From: Paragonimus skrjabini miyazakii
Taxonomy: Eukaryota > Platyhelminthes > Trematoda > Plagiorchiida > Troglotrematidae
Length of the DNA stretch: 64,000 nucleotides
Direction: 5' to 3'
Assembly (NCBI GenBank): GCA_014338405.1
Contig: JTDE01000153.1
Coordinates: forward strand, 243,559-307,558
Below are positions 15,201 to 30,200 of this stretch, piece after piece. The notes under the pieces were generated by a model, which was not told the DNA's origin, searched no databases, and saw nothing but the letters and a program-made list of their open reading frames with translations. How positions within the stretch are numbered: the stretch's first letter is position 1; each line of letters opens with the position of its first letter. A program made the translations under genes and the position numbers.

Positions 15201-18200
15201 TTGCGACTGTAGAAGTGTCTGAACTTTTCTCTCTGCTGACTTTTTTATTTTAATGGACATATCGATTTCACTTCTTACATTGCTCTTAAATTTGTGATTG
15301 ATAAATTGGGGACCAATGGGGGGGACTCAAACTATTCGATAAGTGACAGTATACAAATTGAAAGATAAATCAACATTGAACTCCTCTAATCTATTTCAAT
15401 AAAATCATTGGCAGTGAACAGATCAGTGGACGCCTACAATGCTAACACGTATACCTATGTGTTGGATGGTACTGAAAAGAGTGGAANNNNNNNNNNNNNN
15501 NNNNNNNNNNNNNNNNNNNNNNNNNNNNNNNNNNNNNNNNNNNNNNNNNNNNNNNNNNNNNNNNNNNNNNNNNNNNNNNNNNNNNNGTTGGTCACTTCAA
15601 AAATATTGTGAATTATGATAATGTGGAATCAAATAATATATGTCTAAGCTACTAAAGCGTGAATTGAGCAGATTTTACCAAATACTAACATTTTGGTATT
15701 AGTATTAAATGTCACACACTATTCCACAGTTGCTCAAGTGGTCAATGCTTAGAGGCTTAGAATAACATTACATATCTCTGTATCAGTTTTTTTACTAAGA
15801 ATCACCAATTGATATTCCTGTTACAAGAAGTTAGGATAGAATGTTCCTGACTGAACCTGCCTTGATGTTAAAAAGCGGTGATTGCATTTTAGGCCAGCTT
15901 TCTGGTTTTACAAATGCTGCAATTAAACTCAGCTACAACGATTTGGTCTAAACCCCTGAATGGTGTAATACTTTGCAGCTTGAAGTAAGATAATCTCTGA
16001 CATCCTGACAACTCACCCAGTTCACGCTGCCCTTCAGAACAAGAAGAGCTGTGTAAAGATTTACAGTTTGCTTTTTACCCCTTTCTTCTTTGACCTCACA
16101 AGACTGTGAATATCACTATAAACTATGATACAGCGATTAACTCAATGTGAGGAGTATATCAGTGGGTTGAACTTTGGAAAAAGGGTCTATATTCAGAAAG
16201 CCCAAAACAACGGGTTGGGCATCCTAAGTGCTGTGTTATCTGTTGATCATTGAGGGTCAGTGAGCGGTAGATCTTTTAAGGACCTCGCTACCAGTTCTCC
16301 CTCAGAGACGGTATTACTAAGCTTTTTGTTGTACAAAGGGTCCCGGGGCTTCGTATGTAATTAATATACATTAAGTTACACTCACTGGAGTTGACTGGGG
16401 GCTGCAGTATCCCGGTCAAGCAACACAAAATGTCAAGGTCACTTTAAAAGTCTATGCACTCCATTAAAATTCTCCATTGTTCACAACATTTTCGTGCTGT
16501 CAGCTTAGAATATTAAATGGGATTAACAAGCCCTGAATTTACATGACTGAATACAAAGAGCAACAACGGGCTAGAATGGAAGCTTGCGAAAAGCTGCTGA
16601 CTGTGGGCTACCAGTCATACTTCTCACCAATAGATATTAATCAAGAACAGCATGCTGATCAATAAGTCACAAGAATAGGGGTCCATTTACATCATACTAG
16701 TCTAGCTTCATACACAGAAATATGTGGTTACATACGGTGAACTTGTTGTAAACCCTCGAAAAGATAAGCCGGCTCGTCCTCGATGTAGTAGTGCGCTTAG
16801 CAGAAATCGAATTCTCCTCCTTGTAATAACTGACCCGGAAAATCTCGGTCCCGAAAATACCGCGACTGTCTCCGTAATTTGCTCCCAAGACGCGTGCGGA
16901 AAACAGCTTTGCTCCGCTTCAGAAACGTGTGCGACAAGGCAAAAGATACAAGGTATTTACATAGCGCGTAGTGTCCGACAACACACTCTCGGAACAGAAA
17001 ACAGAAGGACAGTTACTGACAAAAATGGTCAGGGTCACTAAGCTACCAATAACCCTAGCGGGATAAAGGTCGGACAGTTAAAAACTACCAAGGTTAGTTC
17101 TTGACCGTTCTGGACAGTTTCGCTCATTCTGATTAGAAAAATCGTTTGTCACGAGGACGGAGACGGTTTTGGACGAAAAAGATGGACTCCTTAACAGAAC
17201 TCTTTAGAGCAATTCAGAGGTATAATATCTACCGGTTCACCTTTATCGATCTCTTCTGGCTTCAAAAAGTTGGTCGTGCATGAGATGCATTTTCGGAATC
17301 CATGCTGATTATCAATCAACGATGTGCAATGTACACTACGTAATTTAAGTTGGCAACCGGGTGCAGCTTATGCCTTTAAAATTGACGAGACAAAAAATAA
17401 CAATAAGGTTGGCAGGCTCGTTGGGATCAATATCCTCGATGATGGGGATGCAATATAGATATTCCACACATTCGTAAGCCTACTGTGGTCTGACAAACAA
17501 CTGAGAAGTTAGCTCAGTAGCCTGGTCAACATTCCCTCACCTGTCCTTAGCACAACTGGAAAAAGTATGCCGGCGGCAGACGAGATTTTCTGTAACACGA
17601 TACATAACACAGTGATGAGGATCCTGAGGTCAACAGGAGCGTCAGTTCTGGTGGCAAGTGACTTAATAATTCCCGTTTGTACGTTAGCATACTGAATTCT
17701 GAAAAGGGACGAGCCAACTCTAAATTAAAAGTCGGGTAATCTTGTCTCAATCGCACTCTTGTGTGATCGTAGGGCAAATTTTCGTCGCGACACGGTGAAA
17801 ACACCGGTAACAGTATAGATGAATGTGATTGTGTCAACAAACAGAACGTCCAACCAACCCTGAATTAAGACAACCATTACGTGAATGTGACAGTGTTTGT
17901 CAAGGATTTTATCAAGTCTGTCCTCATAAGCATACAGCCATCAGTTTTAACTGATACGATGAATAAATGTTGCAATCGGAATAAAAATGAAAAAATTATA
18001 AAACAAGACCTTGTTTCAGGACCTGGTACAAAATACACATTTCAGTCAGACAATTATGCATAAACGTGGAAAGGACGAACGTTACATCAAAGAAGGGTAC
18101 AGGTGCGCATAGTTTGCAATAACGTGCAATGTTCCAGGCAAACTTAGGTCCAACGTCAGCTAAACGTTCCATAACGATTCATTAATGCACCAAATCCAAA

Positions 18201-21200
18201 ACAATCCCTGGTTGCTTGTAGATTTGCAGATGCAAAACACATCCCATGGATATTTTCATTGAACATGAATGAACAGATGTCCAAAATTTTGTGACTGTCG
18301 TTGATTCACTTGTTCCATTGTCCTCACGCTCTCTCTTTTGGTCTGATTACGTAGTCGTGACCATCGTTTTCCAACTTAGGAAACCACATGTTCACACAAA
18401 ATCACAAATAATGCGATTTGATATTCGTACAAGGTGAACATTTTAAGACTGGAATTGCTACGTGATGTTTTAACATTTCACTTTCAAGGGTCGGAAACTG
18501 GATATACTAAAAGTGACCTAGTGGATATGTCGCTTGCTCGACTTACCTTTTGCATCCATCGTTCCCATCAGAAATTCCTGATATCGAAATTTCAGTTCAC
18601 AGCACCCCACTGTGTGTGACGCCAATATTTAGCGCAACCCGTGGAAATATTTTAAGATAAAACTTTTCGGGTTTCACGTTTTGCAGCGATACTCATATGA
18701 TTACCAGCATATTCACCCATCCCCTATCCATGTAGTGCAGTGTTGGTCCGCGTTTTCTAGTTGGCAACTTCTTACAGTTGTACAAGTCGTTGCCACTTTA
18801 CGGACTCCAAAAGACAATAATATATACATTATCAATGTGACCAATTTACCATCAGCTAGAAACCAGGAGAATCTCTGGGTAAGCTTCTGGAACCTTTGTT
18901 TCGTGGTAGACAAATAGGTAAGCTTCATCATCCATGGTACTTTAGCTGAAGCATCATCGATCAACCTCTTTGATATTCTGATTGGTTTTCACCAAACCTG
19001 TTTTATCTGATGCTCCTAACTTAAGAAGTAGTGACTGGTTACTCTACTCCTTTGGGATCGACAGATTTTTGACCAAATTCTACGGCTAATCCTGAACAAC
19101 ACACGTGGTCTGTTCACCAGTGCTATCACTGCTCAATCGCTGGTAGACGCGTCTGCAGGCATGGGTCGCAGACACGTGAAGACCAAGCGAAACGGGGGTT
19201 CGCTGGATGGCTCCATTGACCACCGCCTATCTACTTCCAAAGACGCCGTGGTGGATCGCATTGCTTCAACCAATTTGATATTCTTCTGTGAGAACGGCTG
19301 CGAACGCACCAGTTTAGCTATGACAATTGCAGGTCTCGTTTATTGTCACGTTGTTGGATTCGCTTTCGGTTACCGCGTGATGGAAGAGGAGCGTATTTCG
19401 CTTCGAGGTGCAAAATACACTAAAGGAGACTTTGAAGTAAGGCAATATCTACCGTCACTACATTTTTCGTCTCTTTTTAGGAAAAGTATGATTAATAACG
19501 ATGGACATTCATTGGTTTGAAACTCAAAGGAATTACTATTAAAAAACACGGTGCAAAAACGAAGCCATGTTATGTAGAGTCATTTTCAGCTTCAGTTGAT
19601 TGTAATTATAATAAACAATGGTTATTGATATGTTTAGAAAACAGATGTGATTATGAAAATAGGATAATCAATACCAAGTTCCAAACAAAATGGTACTTGA
19701 ACAGTAGTGGACGGCAGCTTAAAGTCAGGTAAGAAAATTTCAACCATATATATTAAGGTTTTGCTAGAGGTGTAGGTAGTACATTTTGACAATTTAAATC
19801 GTGACCAGGATTTGACACCCTACTATCTTCGACTGAGCGAAATTGACCTGGCAGACTACATGAAACGAACGATCGCATGGTTAGGAATAGTTTAATCAGC
19901 CATCTGTCTTAATATGTTGTCTGTGACTGACTTGTATAATCTACTGCTGAATCCGAATTGGTGAAATTTACAGTCCTGTTCAGATGAGTGTACACTCCTG
20001 CCGCCAACTTAACGGCTTTCACGAAAACAATTAGGACCAATGTGTTCTTGTAGATCGGTGACAAAAACGTTTAGTCCGCAAAACTTGCTAACATCGCCAC
20101 AGCACACATGCGATCTAGCTTGAAAACAGTTTTGCAGTGAATGTTTTGCGATAACCGTAGAAGAAGAACTATATCTACTGAAAGATATGTCACGCACAAG
20201 TGCATATCCCCGTACGTTAATGAAGCGTCACTGCCAATTGTATGTGCGCCAACGGGTCCGAGTTTTGGGGAAAAATAAAATGACGTTTATTGGGTTGTCA
20301 AAATATGTAGGGACCCGAGGATAAGGTTAAGACATAGTCCTAAGGTAGTTTTTCATTGAACTAACGTGATTGCATAGCTACATCTCACTGCACTCACCGG
20401 AAGCATAAACATACCACCAATCAAGAAATCCGGTTCCGTTCTGTCGCATAATCACTGTCCTTATTCTCCTACCTCCAGCTGAGGTAAAACACATCAATAG
20501 GACGAATGGGTGGTTAGGGACGAGGGTCAGGGTGTGTCCATGAGGGTAGGTACGTCAACCAGTAAGTCCCCGAGACGACAGTTGTGTACCAATCGACGAA
20601 ATCTAGGCTTTATCGGTCGCTGAATAATTAAAGCAGACCAGATTCAAAGCTAAACTGATTTCATTGTTCCACATAATCACAGCATAGAACCAAGTGAATC
20701 TATTGAAGTATATTGGGGATTTGTTGAGCAATCGTTGCAAGCTTTCACCGAGTTTTCAAAAGAACCTAACAGCTGAGTCATTCCTATGTTCGGTTTCAAC
20801 TGTCTCAAGGCTACCTAGCTGTAACTGATAAATTTGACGGGGGGGATGATTTTGGAGTGGAACCGTGTTCAATCAACATGCTTAGATTCTCCTTGTGTGA
20901 TGTTTATACACAACCGTAGTTCATGGAGCCAAACTACCTCCTTTCTTGAGTTTATTCAGTTGCAGAGCTGGTAGTTTATCTATGATTACGTGTGCAACCG
21001 TGGTACTTCAGAATGACGCTTCGACTTACCCCAATACCAGTCCATTCAGCATAGCCCTTAATTGAGTGTCAAGAATAATACTTTTGTCACTGATTTCAGT
21101 TTGAGGCAGTGAATGTACAGAAGACAGGGCGACGGAACTTATAAATAGTAATCGGGTCTGTTCCACTGCACCTTATAGGTTTCATACGCCAAAGCCCATC

Positions 21201-24200
21201 ATTATACATTAAGTCATTCATCATCCAAAAGGGTCCACAAGTGACTGCGATAATCTCATTCTCCACATCTCTTGATCCGAGTGCTATGCAAATGACCTTA
21301 AGTTTCTAACAAAGAAAAACGAAGATTCGATCACCCTTAAGTGATTAGGAAAGTCCCTTTCACTATCGAAGTTCCTTTAACCAAATAAATGCATTAAAAA
21401 GTGTTTTCTTTGGATATGATACGTTAGAAGAAAACAGTTTGTGAAAAAATTGCGCTTTAACTGGATTCGAACCAGCGACGGAAACTGCATGCCTTGGCAA
21501 ATGCTCTACCTGCTGAGCTACGAGGCTACGCCTGGACCTCAGAAGTTCTACATTTGGACTCTGTTACCCACCTGGCCCAATGTCACACAGGAAATCCGCC
21601 AAATGACCCAGGAGATCATTGTTCAGCAGTAGCTTTCGTGGATGGCGGCGTGGACTGTATGAGAAATTCTGTCGGACAATCAATATATATATAGTGTACA
21701 TTGAGTGAATACCTTCAATCTTCCAGTTAAACGTCCTGATAGGATGTACTTTTCCGTTAATGTAACAAAAACAACTAAATACATGTATCATCCATTTCAA
21801 ACCAAATAAACATGACCGATGAAGCATACAGAATTACAGGCTAAAGTACATCATATTTGGTCCTGTAAAGAATATACACAGCGGCGTTACTAAATTATAA
21901 GGTTGTATTTTCGATAATGTTCTTAATAAATTTGTTAGCAGCAAGAATGCAAAGCAGTCACACCACAGAATGTCTGAACCTCAGCCAAACAGATAACCTC
22001 TACAACGACAGCATCACATTCATCGATGAAATGATCGGACGGTGATATCGCGAACTACCTAGAGAATTGTCTGTTCACACCTAAAACGCATGATCAAGAC
22101 AGTTTTCAACATAGACTCTTCCACAGACTGTTTGATTGCTCTAGGATCTCCTGTTTATCAGTTGGCCTAACAAGCGAACCGTTAAATGGACAAACGTAAT
22201 TCCTACAGCATCCTGTGAAAGATATTACAACTTACAACTTAGTCGAGAACTCGTTAGAGAAGTAAAATGTTTTCAATCTGTAATTTTTATTAATGAAGTA
22301 AGTGCAACGGTTGAGACTTTTTGTAGAACTACCTCTATAATTTCATGTAAAACAATCCTTATTTCCACTTTACCAGAGAAGCGTTATTTCCCTTTTGAAC
22401 CAAGCAGGATCGCCTTTTAGTAAAGGAGGGCCGAACCGGAATACTTACAGGGTCCCGAAGATAACCAATATATTTCTGTATGAATGTTTTGTGAGTATGC
22501 TTCTGTCATCATGTCCTGGTAGGTCTCGATTCAACCCTGGCGCCATTCCATTTAATTATGGAGTGTTTTATGCTTACTGAATTGTACGCATCGTGGAGGA
22601 GAGTGTTACTTGACTGTTGACGGATCAGTTTTGCCTGTGGATTTAGAAAGGTCATTCATTTTAATCGAATGTAAATGCCCTTCCTGAAAACTAATCGATT
22701 TTTAATGCAATAACACCTGGAAAGATTTTCTGTATTTCTACTTGTCTGCTTTATTTAAGTACTCCTTATCACAGCTGAGCACAAATTATGCGAAAAGTGA
22801 ATATGCCTGTCTTTTCAAAACGGTTGGAAAATATTCAGTCTTTTATGTTGCTAACAGTTGGTATACAACTCATCATTGATGGGTTTGAGTACAAAGATTA
22901 GAGATGAACGCGTTTAGGGAATGGACACTGTATCATTATCTTATCGTTAGAACGTGTGCTGCCAGATGTTAGAGTTTACAATTCTTCAAAACCATTAACT
23001 GCGACATAAGGCAAACTAATCACCAGGACAGTATAATCTTTGCACATTCCATCCTCAAATAATCGAATCGATAACAAACTGTGATTACCAGTTGCAATGT
23101 ATATAACAGGCGATGAAGGATGAGGAACGGAAAAAACGGAATAAGTCGAAAATGCAGCTCAACAATAACAAAGTAGCAAATATAGCCATCAGTGTTGCAT
23201 TCAGACGCCAAACAAACGGGCCTGAAGAAAGCAGAATAGCCTACAGAATGGGTGGATAGCGTTTATTCTAAGTTGCTGTGCGTACTAACAGTTCATGAAT
23301 GGAATCCGTCTGTTCCAACAAAAATTACGATGAATATGAAACTGTCCAGCAGACATGCGTGTACCTGTTGGACACAGCTATTAGATTTGCTACATGATGT
23401 TTAGCGTTACAGCACAAACTTTATGGTATGCAACGAAACGATCTATCTGGCAAGATTGGGCTAATCCTTGATCAGTTATGTTCAGTTCACAACCTTTACA
23501 AATTTTTCCTCGGAATTTCTCCCTCAGATCATTCAATCCTTGGTCAGACGTATTCCGAATGGCAACCAAGTAAAACGTGAAGTTGATTATGTGCTAGACA
23601 AGTGTTTCGACTCGATGTCAATGATGCACTTTCACATTCGTGAAGGGATCTATTTTACCTATACCAAGGTAACATACACTTTTTTGTTCGCATGTTTTTG
23701 TTAAGAATACACTTAAATAAAGAATATCACTGAGGTTAAGGAATACAGGCGTGACATTTGTGTTTCCGATTGATCGAGTTCATTTTATGCTGAATAGTTT
23801 TAGTCACAGTATTAATCAACAACTTGTTCGTCACCGGGTAATGAAATCAACAATGGATGGCCACAAGGCCAACTTTGAGGCTGAAACAAAAATTGTTGAC
23901 TTCAATGCAAACTGACCAATAAAACGGTTGGATTACGAAAACCTCAAACAAAAAAATGTGGGTGTGATAAAGTTGACTCGTTTTGAAATGTAAATTCGGA
24001 TACTTTATATTTCGAATTTTACTGGCTAGTATCACAGATTTAACCAAAACAGCTCTTAAGCATCTTCAAGTGATTCTACGGCTGTTTTGATATAATTCGT
24101 TACTTCTCTATCCCTATCTGTGTTACACTAACGGACTCCATTTTGTAACCCACCATTTCATCCACAAATGCATCCGTTTTTAAAATTTCGAATTTTTCTT

Positions 24201-27200
24201 TCGTTCTTTAGCAACTTCGGAGTTATTTCAAACACTTAACTGGTCGTAACACATTACTTATTCTTTCGCAGACGTTTTAATAGCCAATTTATTCATTACA
24301 ATTTTCTGAATTACATTACAAAGCCGTAGGTGTCACCACAATGTGGGTATAGTTTCAGATGTCTTCGGGTTTTGTGTTTCATTCCAAAAATAACTACAGA
24401 TTATATATATATAACCATTGACCAAGACGGAAGAAGTGAGGTCGTTACTGCGTCCCCCGTTAGGTGACTAGACAATTAAGGACATTAAAACGATGCAAAA
24501 CAAATGCTTATCTGTTTCGTTAGATTTATATGTTGACAGTAGACAAAAACGAAAGGAAATTTGTTAGGAAATGTATCCAATGTAAACATTTTGACGTTCT
24601 TCAAATGTATGTGGAGACGACACCACTTCAAACACTTACAAACCCATTGATCTAAAAGGTACAGCTATTTAATCAATATCAGTTTGCTCAATCTTAGCAG
24701 GATTATTCACGTTTGTCGCTTCACATAGGATTCGTAAGGAGGTTACAAACTGGGGAAAGTTGAACTTTGTATACACGATTAACTCTAGAATTAATCGTTC
24801 AGAAAAAGAACTGACAGAAAGTAAGATGCTCCCCTTAAATTTGTGAAAGTCCGCAGCCACAAAAAAAAGAAAAGAAATAAACTTACTGAATAACAGAAAA
24901 TAAACGAAACCATAAACTACCAAACCTATGACAAGCGCACTTCGGCATGCAGTGAACAATAGATGGTTGGGAACAACAGTCGAGCGTAGCTTCACTCTGC
25001 TAGATTGCGTGTGATGGCCAAGTTGTCTGAAAACTTCATTCGATTCTGTAAATGTGTGCGTCCAGCCTGTGCTTGATACCCCCAATTGATGGCGCTGTTA
25101 CTAAAACCACATTAGCGTTCCGGATTGGCAGCACCCAAAATGGGGATCGATTGTCATCTACAGTTTGAAACGATAGTTTTGGTGCTGTAGTTTTGAGAAA
25201 CCAACTCTGAAATGGTTATTCGTGCTGATTAACAGTAGATGACAAGTATAGCATCTTCAAGTAGAGTAGTAAACAAACACATGTGGACTTAAAACTGGCT
25301 CATTTTCTAGGAGCGTGGTGAATAGTGGTCTTTTCTTTAACGTACCGATTTGCCGATCGATGACTGAATGAGATGATCGACTAGTCTGGGTCACAATAAC
25401 AAACGTTATCGGTGATTCATTAAACGATCCGATGTTCCGTTTTTATTCCTCATTAAATGAATACTGGGTCACCCACTAACTGTGGTAAATTACATGTGAA
25501 AAGTGTTTTCTTTACCGGCTTTTTTTCACAATATGCAGTCATTATGACAACAATGTTTGACGCTACAACGTGTCACTGATAGCTGAGTTGACTGCTTTTG
25601 TCCAGTTATCTGCGAGATAATGACTAACCGAACGATAAGGGTTCATACAAGCATACCTGCCTGACAGACGGCATGTCTGAAAACAGGAACTGACTTACTA
25701 ATGTGCAATTCCTATCACCAGAGTCAACGAGAAAACTAAGGAATCGTTATCCATGGAAACACAAGGACCATATCATGGCAAATCTGTGTTAAAGTAACTC
25801 AAAGGTGTTGAAAATTTGATCGTTTTGTGGTGTAACTTTTTTCATTCCTAAATGTGAGTCGTGCTGAAAAAGATAAGCTGCGTTAGAATGCGGAATACAG
25901 ATGGCTTATCATGAACATTAAGTCAAGTAGCAACAGTCTGTTGTTAATCACTTCTTGTCTCAATAATAAATGGTGAAAGAAAATTAGCTAACTATTTTTC
26001 ATCATTTAAAACATCTTGTTGTCTGGTTATTTAAATAGTAATACACACCTGAGCCATGGAGCTCCGTGTTTGCCGGTGTTTGTTTAATTCCTAAATGTCT
26101 TTCACTGTTAGGGCGTTGACCATCACATCACTCAATATTACCCGAATACCTCCGCAGTTTCAGTAACGTAGTTTCAGATGACGCCAGATTATCTTTCTAG
26201 AGATAAAATGTTATTCAAAACTCATGGATGTGAGTGTGTCGTTCGTAAATTATTTGACTGAGTCTATCTCTTGCAGTCTCGTGACGAAACAGACCCAGTG
26301 AAAAAGGATGCACTGAAGCGAGAAAGTCTGGCTTATTTGGAAGAATACTTTTTCTTAATCCTGTTCAACATGTACTTGCACGAGTGTCAGCCAACGCGTT
26401 GGAGGTGCCCGTTTGAAGTATGGATGGAACAAGTGAGTCTTTGACCAGAAAGGTGGTTTCATTATTTGTATGGATTTGTAGAATCAATTGAATAATATTT
26501 CTTGCGCCTCCGTGCAACTTATAGCCTGCGATAGCCAACTGATACTGAAACTGGTTAGGCCGCAAACAGTCTTGGTTTTCGGCTTCAGATAAATACCCAT
26601 GATCCTGCTATTTTCATTGTCCGTACACATAAAGCTGGGTCCTCAGATAAGGGTTATTCGGGAAGTTGGAGTTTAGAAACGAACTTCAAAACTAAGGAAA
26701 GTTATGGATTAAGCGGCCTGAGAGAATTCGTAGGCCACGTGCAAAGTCCACGTGGCTCAACTCCGTCAGATCAGACGATGCTAATGATAATCAACGGAGT
26801 TGAGAAGCGGGTTTCGGTTGTGATTGTCAAACGAGTTCTTTTGTTCTATTCTTGGATTTGCACAAACTTAGATGGTTAGGCCATGTATTAAGGATGCCGG
26901 TAGGTCGTCTACCATTCTTTGTCGACGCCTCGGCCGATTGGCGTATGATGCGAGGTGGACAGATAATTATGCAGCGTAGAGAAACACAGTTGTTCACCGA
27001 GATGTTGGTCACAGTATGTCGGGTTTGTTTCCGGTCTTGGGTCCTCGTGACTCACAGATTCAGTGACTGGAGGCTTTAGGTGTGATGGCGCCTAACGGTT
27101 TCCGTCGTTTAGCTGAACTGTCTATAAATTAAATGCATTTAATGACGCGGGACAGTTGCATCTCTGAGAAAGCTGTCTTGTTGATGTCTTATTTTCACTA

Positions 27201-30200
27201 ACAGCCCGCTTGTTTGCTTATGGAGTGTGGGCAACTTGAAACATGTTTGATTGTAGATGCAGATGTTCTCAGTAGTTAGGCGCTATCTCTTACTTTTCTT
27301 TTTTCCTGAGTAAGGCTTGCTTTTATTCTTCATTGCAGTACAACAGTTAAGCATCAGCGCGAACCACCGATCTGTTGTTATATCTGATTATGTTCAGCAC
27401 CTTCAGGATTCATAGTCAAATTGTCAACTGTTCATCTCTCTAAAGGACAGCTGAGGGAGGCATTATCGTGTATGCAAATAAACCTTAGAAACTGAGAAAA
27501 GTTAGTTATCGGTGAAATTCTGATTGGTGATTTTTCTGTTGTAAAATGGGGTTATTGGGTTAACTTTTCCCAAACAAACAATGCACTGAGAGTTCTGTCT
27601 AAAAGTTTTACTGCTTCTATACTAGAACGTTAACCGGTTCTCCCAAGACTAACATGTATGCATACAATCGATACTGTTTTCTGGTTGTAATAAGTAGCAT
27701 AAATTCAGCCAAGAAGAGAAACTTTTTTTTTTGGATTGAAGGAACGGTGGTCACAGCAACCACATTCAGCTTCTACATACGACGTTCACATGCTCAAACT
27801 TTTAACAGTTATTTTTGACTAAATGTGCATCTCCAAACGAGCAAGTAGGTTCTAATTCTGTCTATCAGTTACTATATAGATATCGAAGAGATCTAGAAGC
27901 AGGTTACTATCGAGAGCTGCGATGATACACTTAGCGAAAGTACGTAACTCTGGAGATTCTCAGTCAAAAAACAACAAATATCTAAATGTCAAAAAAATGA
28001 GCATACGACCATTGAAAGCCGACCTCGAATGAGACAGTTTAACGGTTGTATCACCGCCTATAACGATAGAAGACTTAAGACCATGTAAAAACATAGACCG
28101 CTCAGAAGTTGTTAATGACTAGCGACGCATTAACCCATAAGGTCAAGCAAACTCCAAAATTACTCAGTAGCCTCATCTTGCTTTGAATGGTCCAAGTGCG
28201 CACAGCAATATGTGAAATGAAACCACCTTCTTGTTCATTACACATCCCAACTGGAATGCTTCAAATGTCAAGTGTCACACAGCCGAAACAGTGGATCAGA
28301 ATAGAGCCTACAAAACACTTATATTCAGTGCAATGTATCACTCGAGCACATTTCTCTGTATCTAATCAGGTACATACTGCAGTCTGTGAGTTTATATAGC
28401 AAAGTTCAGTGGACATTGTGAAGCTCAACAACAAAATCAACAACTACACAAACACTCATCCACATCCGTACACATGTTACCAGGGCATTCTCGTACTGAC
28501 GAACAAGCCTTTCTGTACGCAGAGGGGTGGCTTCCATTTGCTCATTGCTACCGCCTCCGCGAACCGGAGAAGCCTTCGATTTTTTGTTGCGTAACGTATC
28601 ACATACTCCCTAACTGTATGGATTGCCCAAACTTCCCAAATTTTCATATATATGTATATATTTACATATATATATATATATGTATATATATATGACGATC
28701 AAACTATTCAGGTCAAAGCAGCGGCATACACCGAACGAGCGGTAGGCACAAAATCGTCTGTTATCTAGGAACGGCAAAAGTGAGGTTTCCATAGCTCTCT
28801 GGAAAAAAAAATTGAATGATTGGCCTGATTCTACATGCAGTGCGAACCACCGTAAACCAAAGCGTAAACTACCACCTAGTCTGTGTAAGGAGAGTTAAGA
28901 TCCGAGGGGAAGAGAGAGGTTGAAGAAACTGAAAAGACATTGCTATCGGCAGAGAGTCGGATGCCCTTATCCTTAATTCGTGATAGCAGTGGTAGTCGAC
29001 AATGAGAGAAAAATGGACCACGAACTGATAGGTGGGCTAAATGCTGTGGGGATTTGAACTAGTTCTACCAGCAGTGGGTAATGTAGGTGGTGTGCTCAAT
29101 GTAACATTCAGACGGTTCTCGTCATTGAAACGTTATTTACAGTTTCAATTGGTAAAATGTAGTAAAGTTCCGTATCCTGATACTTTGATTCAACTATTTA
29201 CAAAAATGATGGTGACAGGTTTACATCTGGGCTGATAGCGTCCCTTTCTTTTACGTGACAGATTGAAAAGGTCTTATGATTGATACTTATCAACCGCAAG
29301 TCTGATCGCTAAAACTGAACATAGATATCATTCGATAACCATAGAAACATCAACCTTTTCTTAAATGCATTCAAGCCACACATGATTCTCAGCAAGAGGA
29401 CAAATTAACGAACGTTTTCGAAAGATCATCACTAGATCAATGCATACCTTGAGGCAACATATTCTACGCTGGTCTTCTGAAAAATCCGATTAGGTAAGCT
29501 GTAGATTGTGCCCGGATAGATCATAAACGAGTTGTCACTAATGATTGGTTAGTGGAGGGTCAACGGAAGTATATCACTGGTAACCAAAGGCCAGTGAAGC
29601 TAGTGAAGGTGTGTTGTGCGGACAATTTTACATTACATAACCCAGTCGAACTGGCTTCGGTTGCAGCGAGCCAGCGCTGTCTGATCAACCTGGGGTGGCA
29701 GATTGGAAATTGGTAGACCAACTTGAACGAACGTGTGGTTCATCACTGGCTCTCGTAATACAGCAGCTTTTCAAACACAAATATCTTTGTTTTGCGAGAG
29801 AAAGTGGGGAATCAACAATCCAATATTATTTAGAATTATTGTCTGGCAAACCATCTGGGTCTGTTGCCAGTGTTGATACAAGAATGAATAAGCCGGGATT
29901 TTTATTTATTGCTACAGACATGCCACCTGAGGCCATTGATCGCTCCCTCAAACTGAGCGGCGTGAGCAGCCCGTACTGTTGTTCATGAGGTGTTTATAGG
30001 AAGAGCAAAGAAGATAATTGTATTGCAGTTTTCACCAGCTGCACAGATTGTCATTTAGAGAGAAAGTTTATAAAATGCGCTTTTGCGCACTGTCTTCAAA
30101 TCAAGTTAAGGAACTGCTTCAGGCATTCGAGAGACTAACAATTCAGTAATTTACTTTCGCTCTGTGGATCGGAGGTTGAAGTCGTCTACAGTTAGCGTGT

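Larger units (their letters stand above)
13383..19064 (+). other. Paladin intron with scaffold gap and LTR-like repeat
   Basis: The largest intron, 5.7 kb. It contains a short CACACG-rich run near 13726-13750, the N gap at 15487-15586 and the reversed LTR-like repeat at about 16745-16985. No exon was recognised in it. Confidence 0.5.

Noticed and set aside
16724..17041. 105-codon + strand open frame
   Set aside because: It overlies the reversed LTR-like repeat, has no splice context or family match, and is explained by local GC content.
28474..28792. Open frames with YIYIYI runs on both strands
   Set aside because: They translate the AT microsatellite and its flanks.
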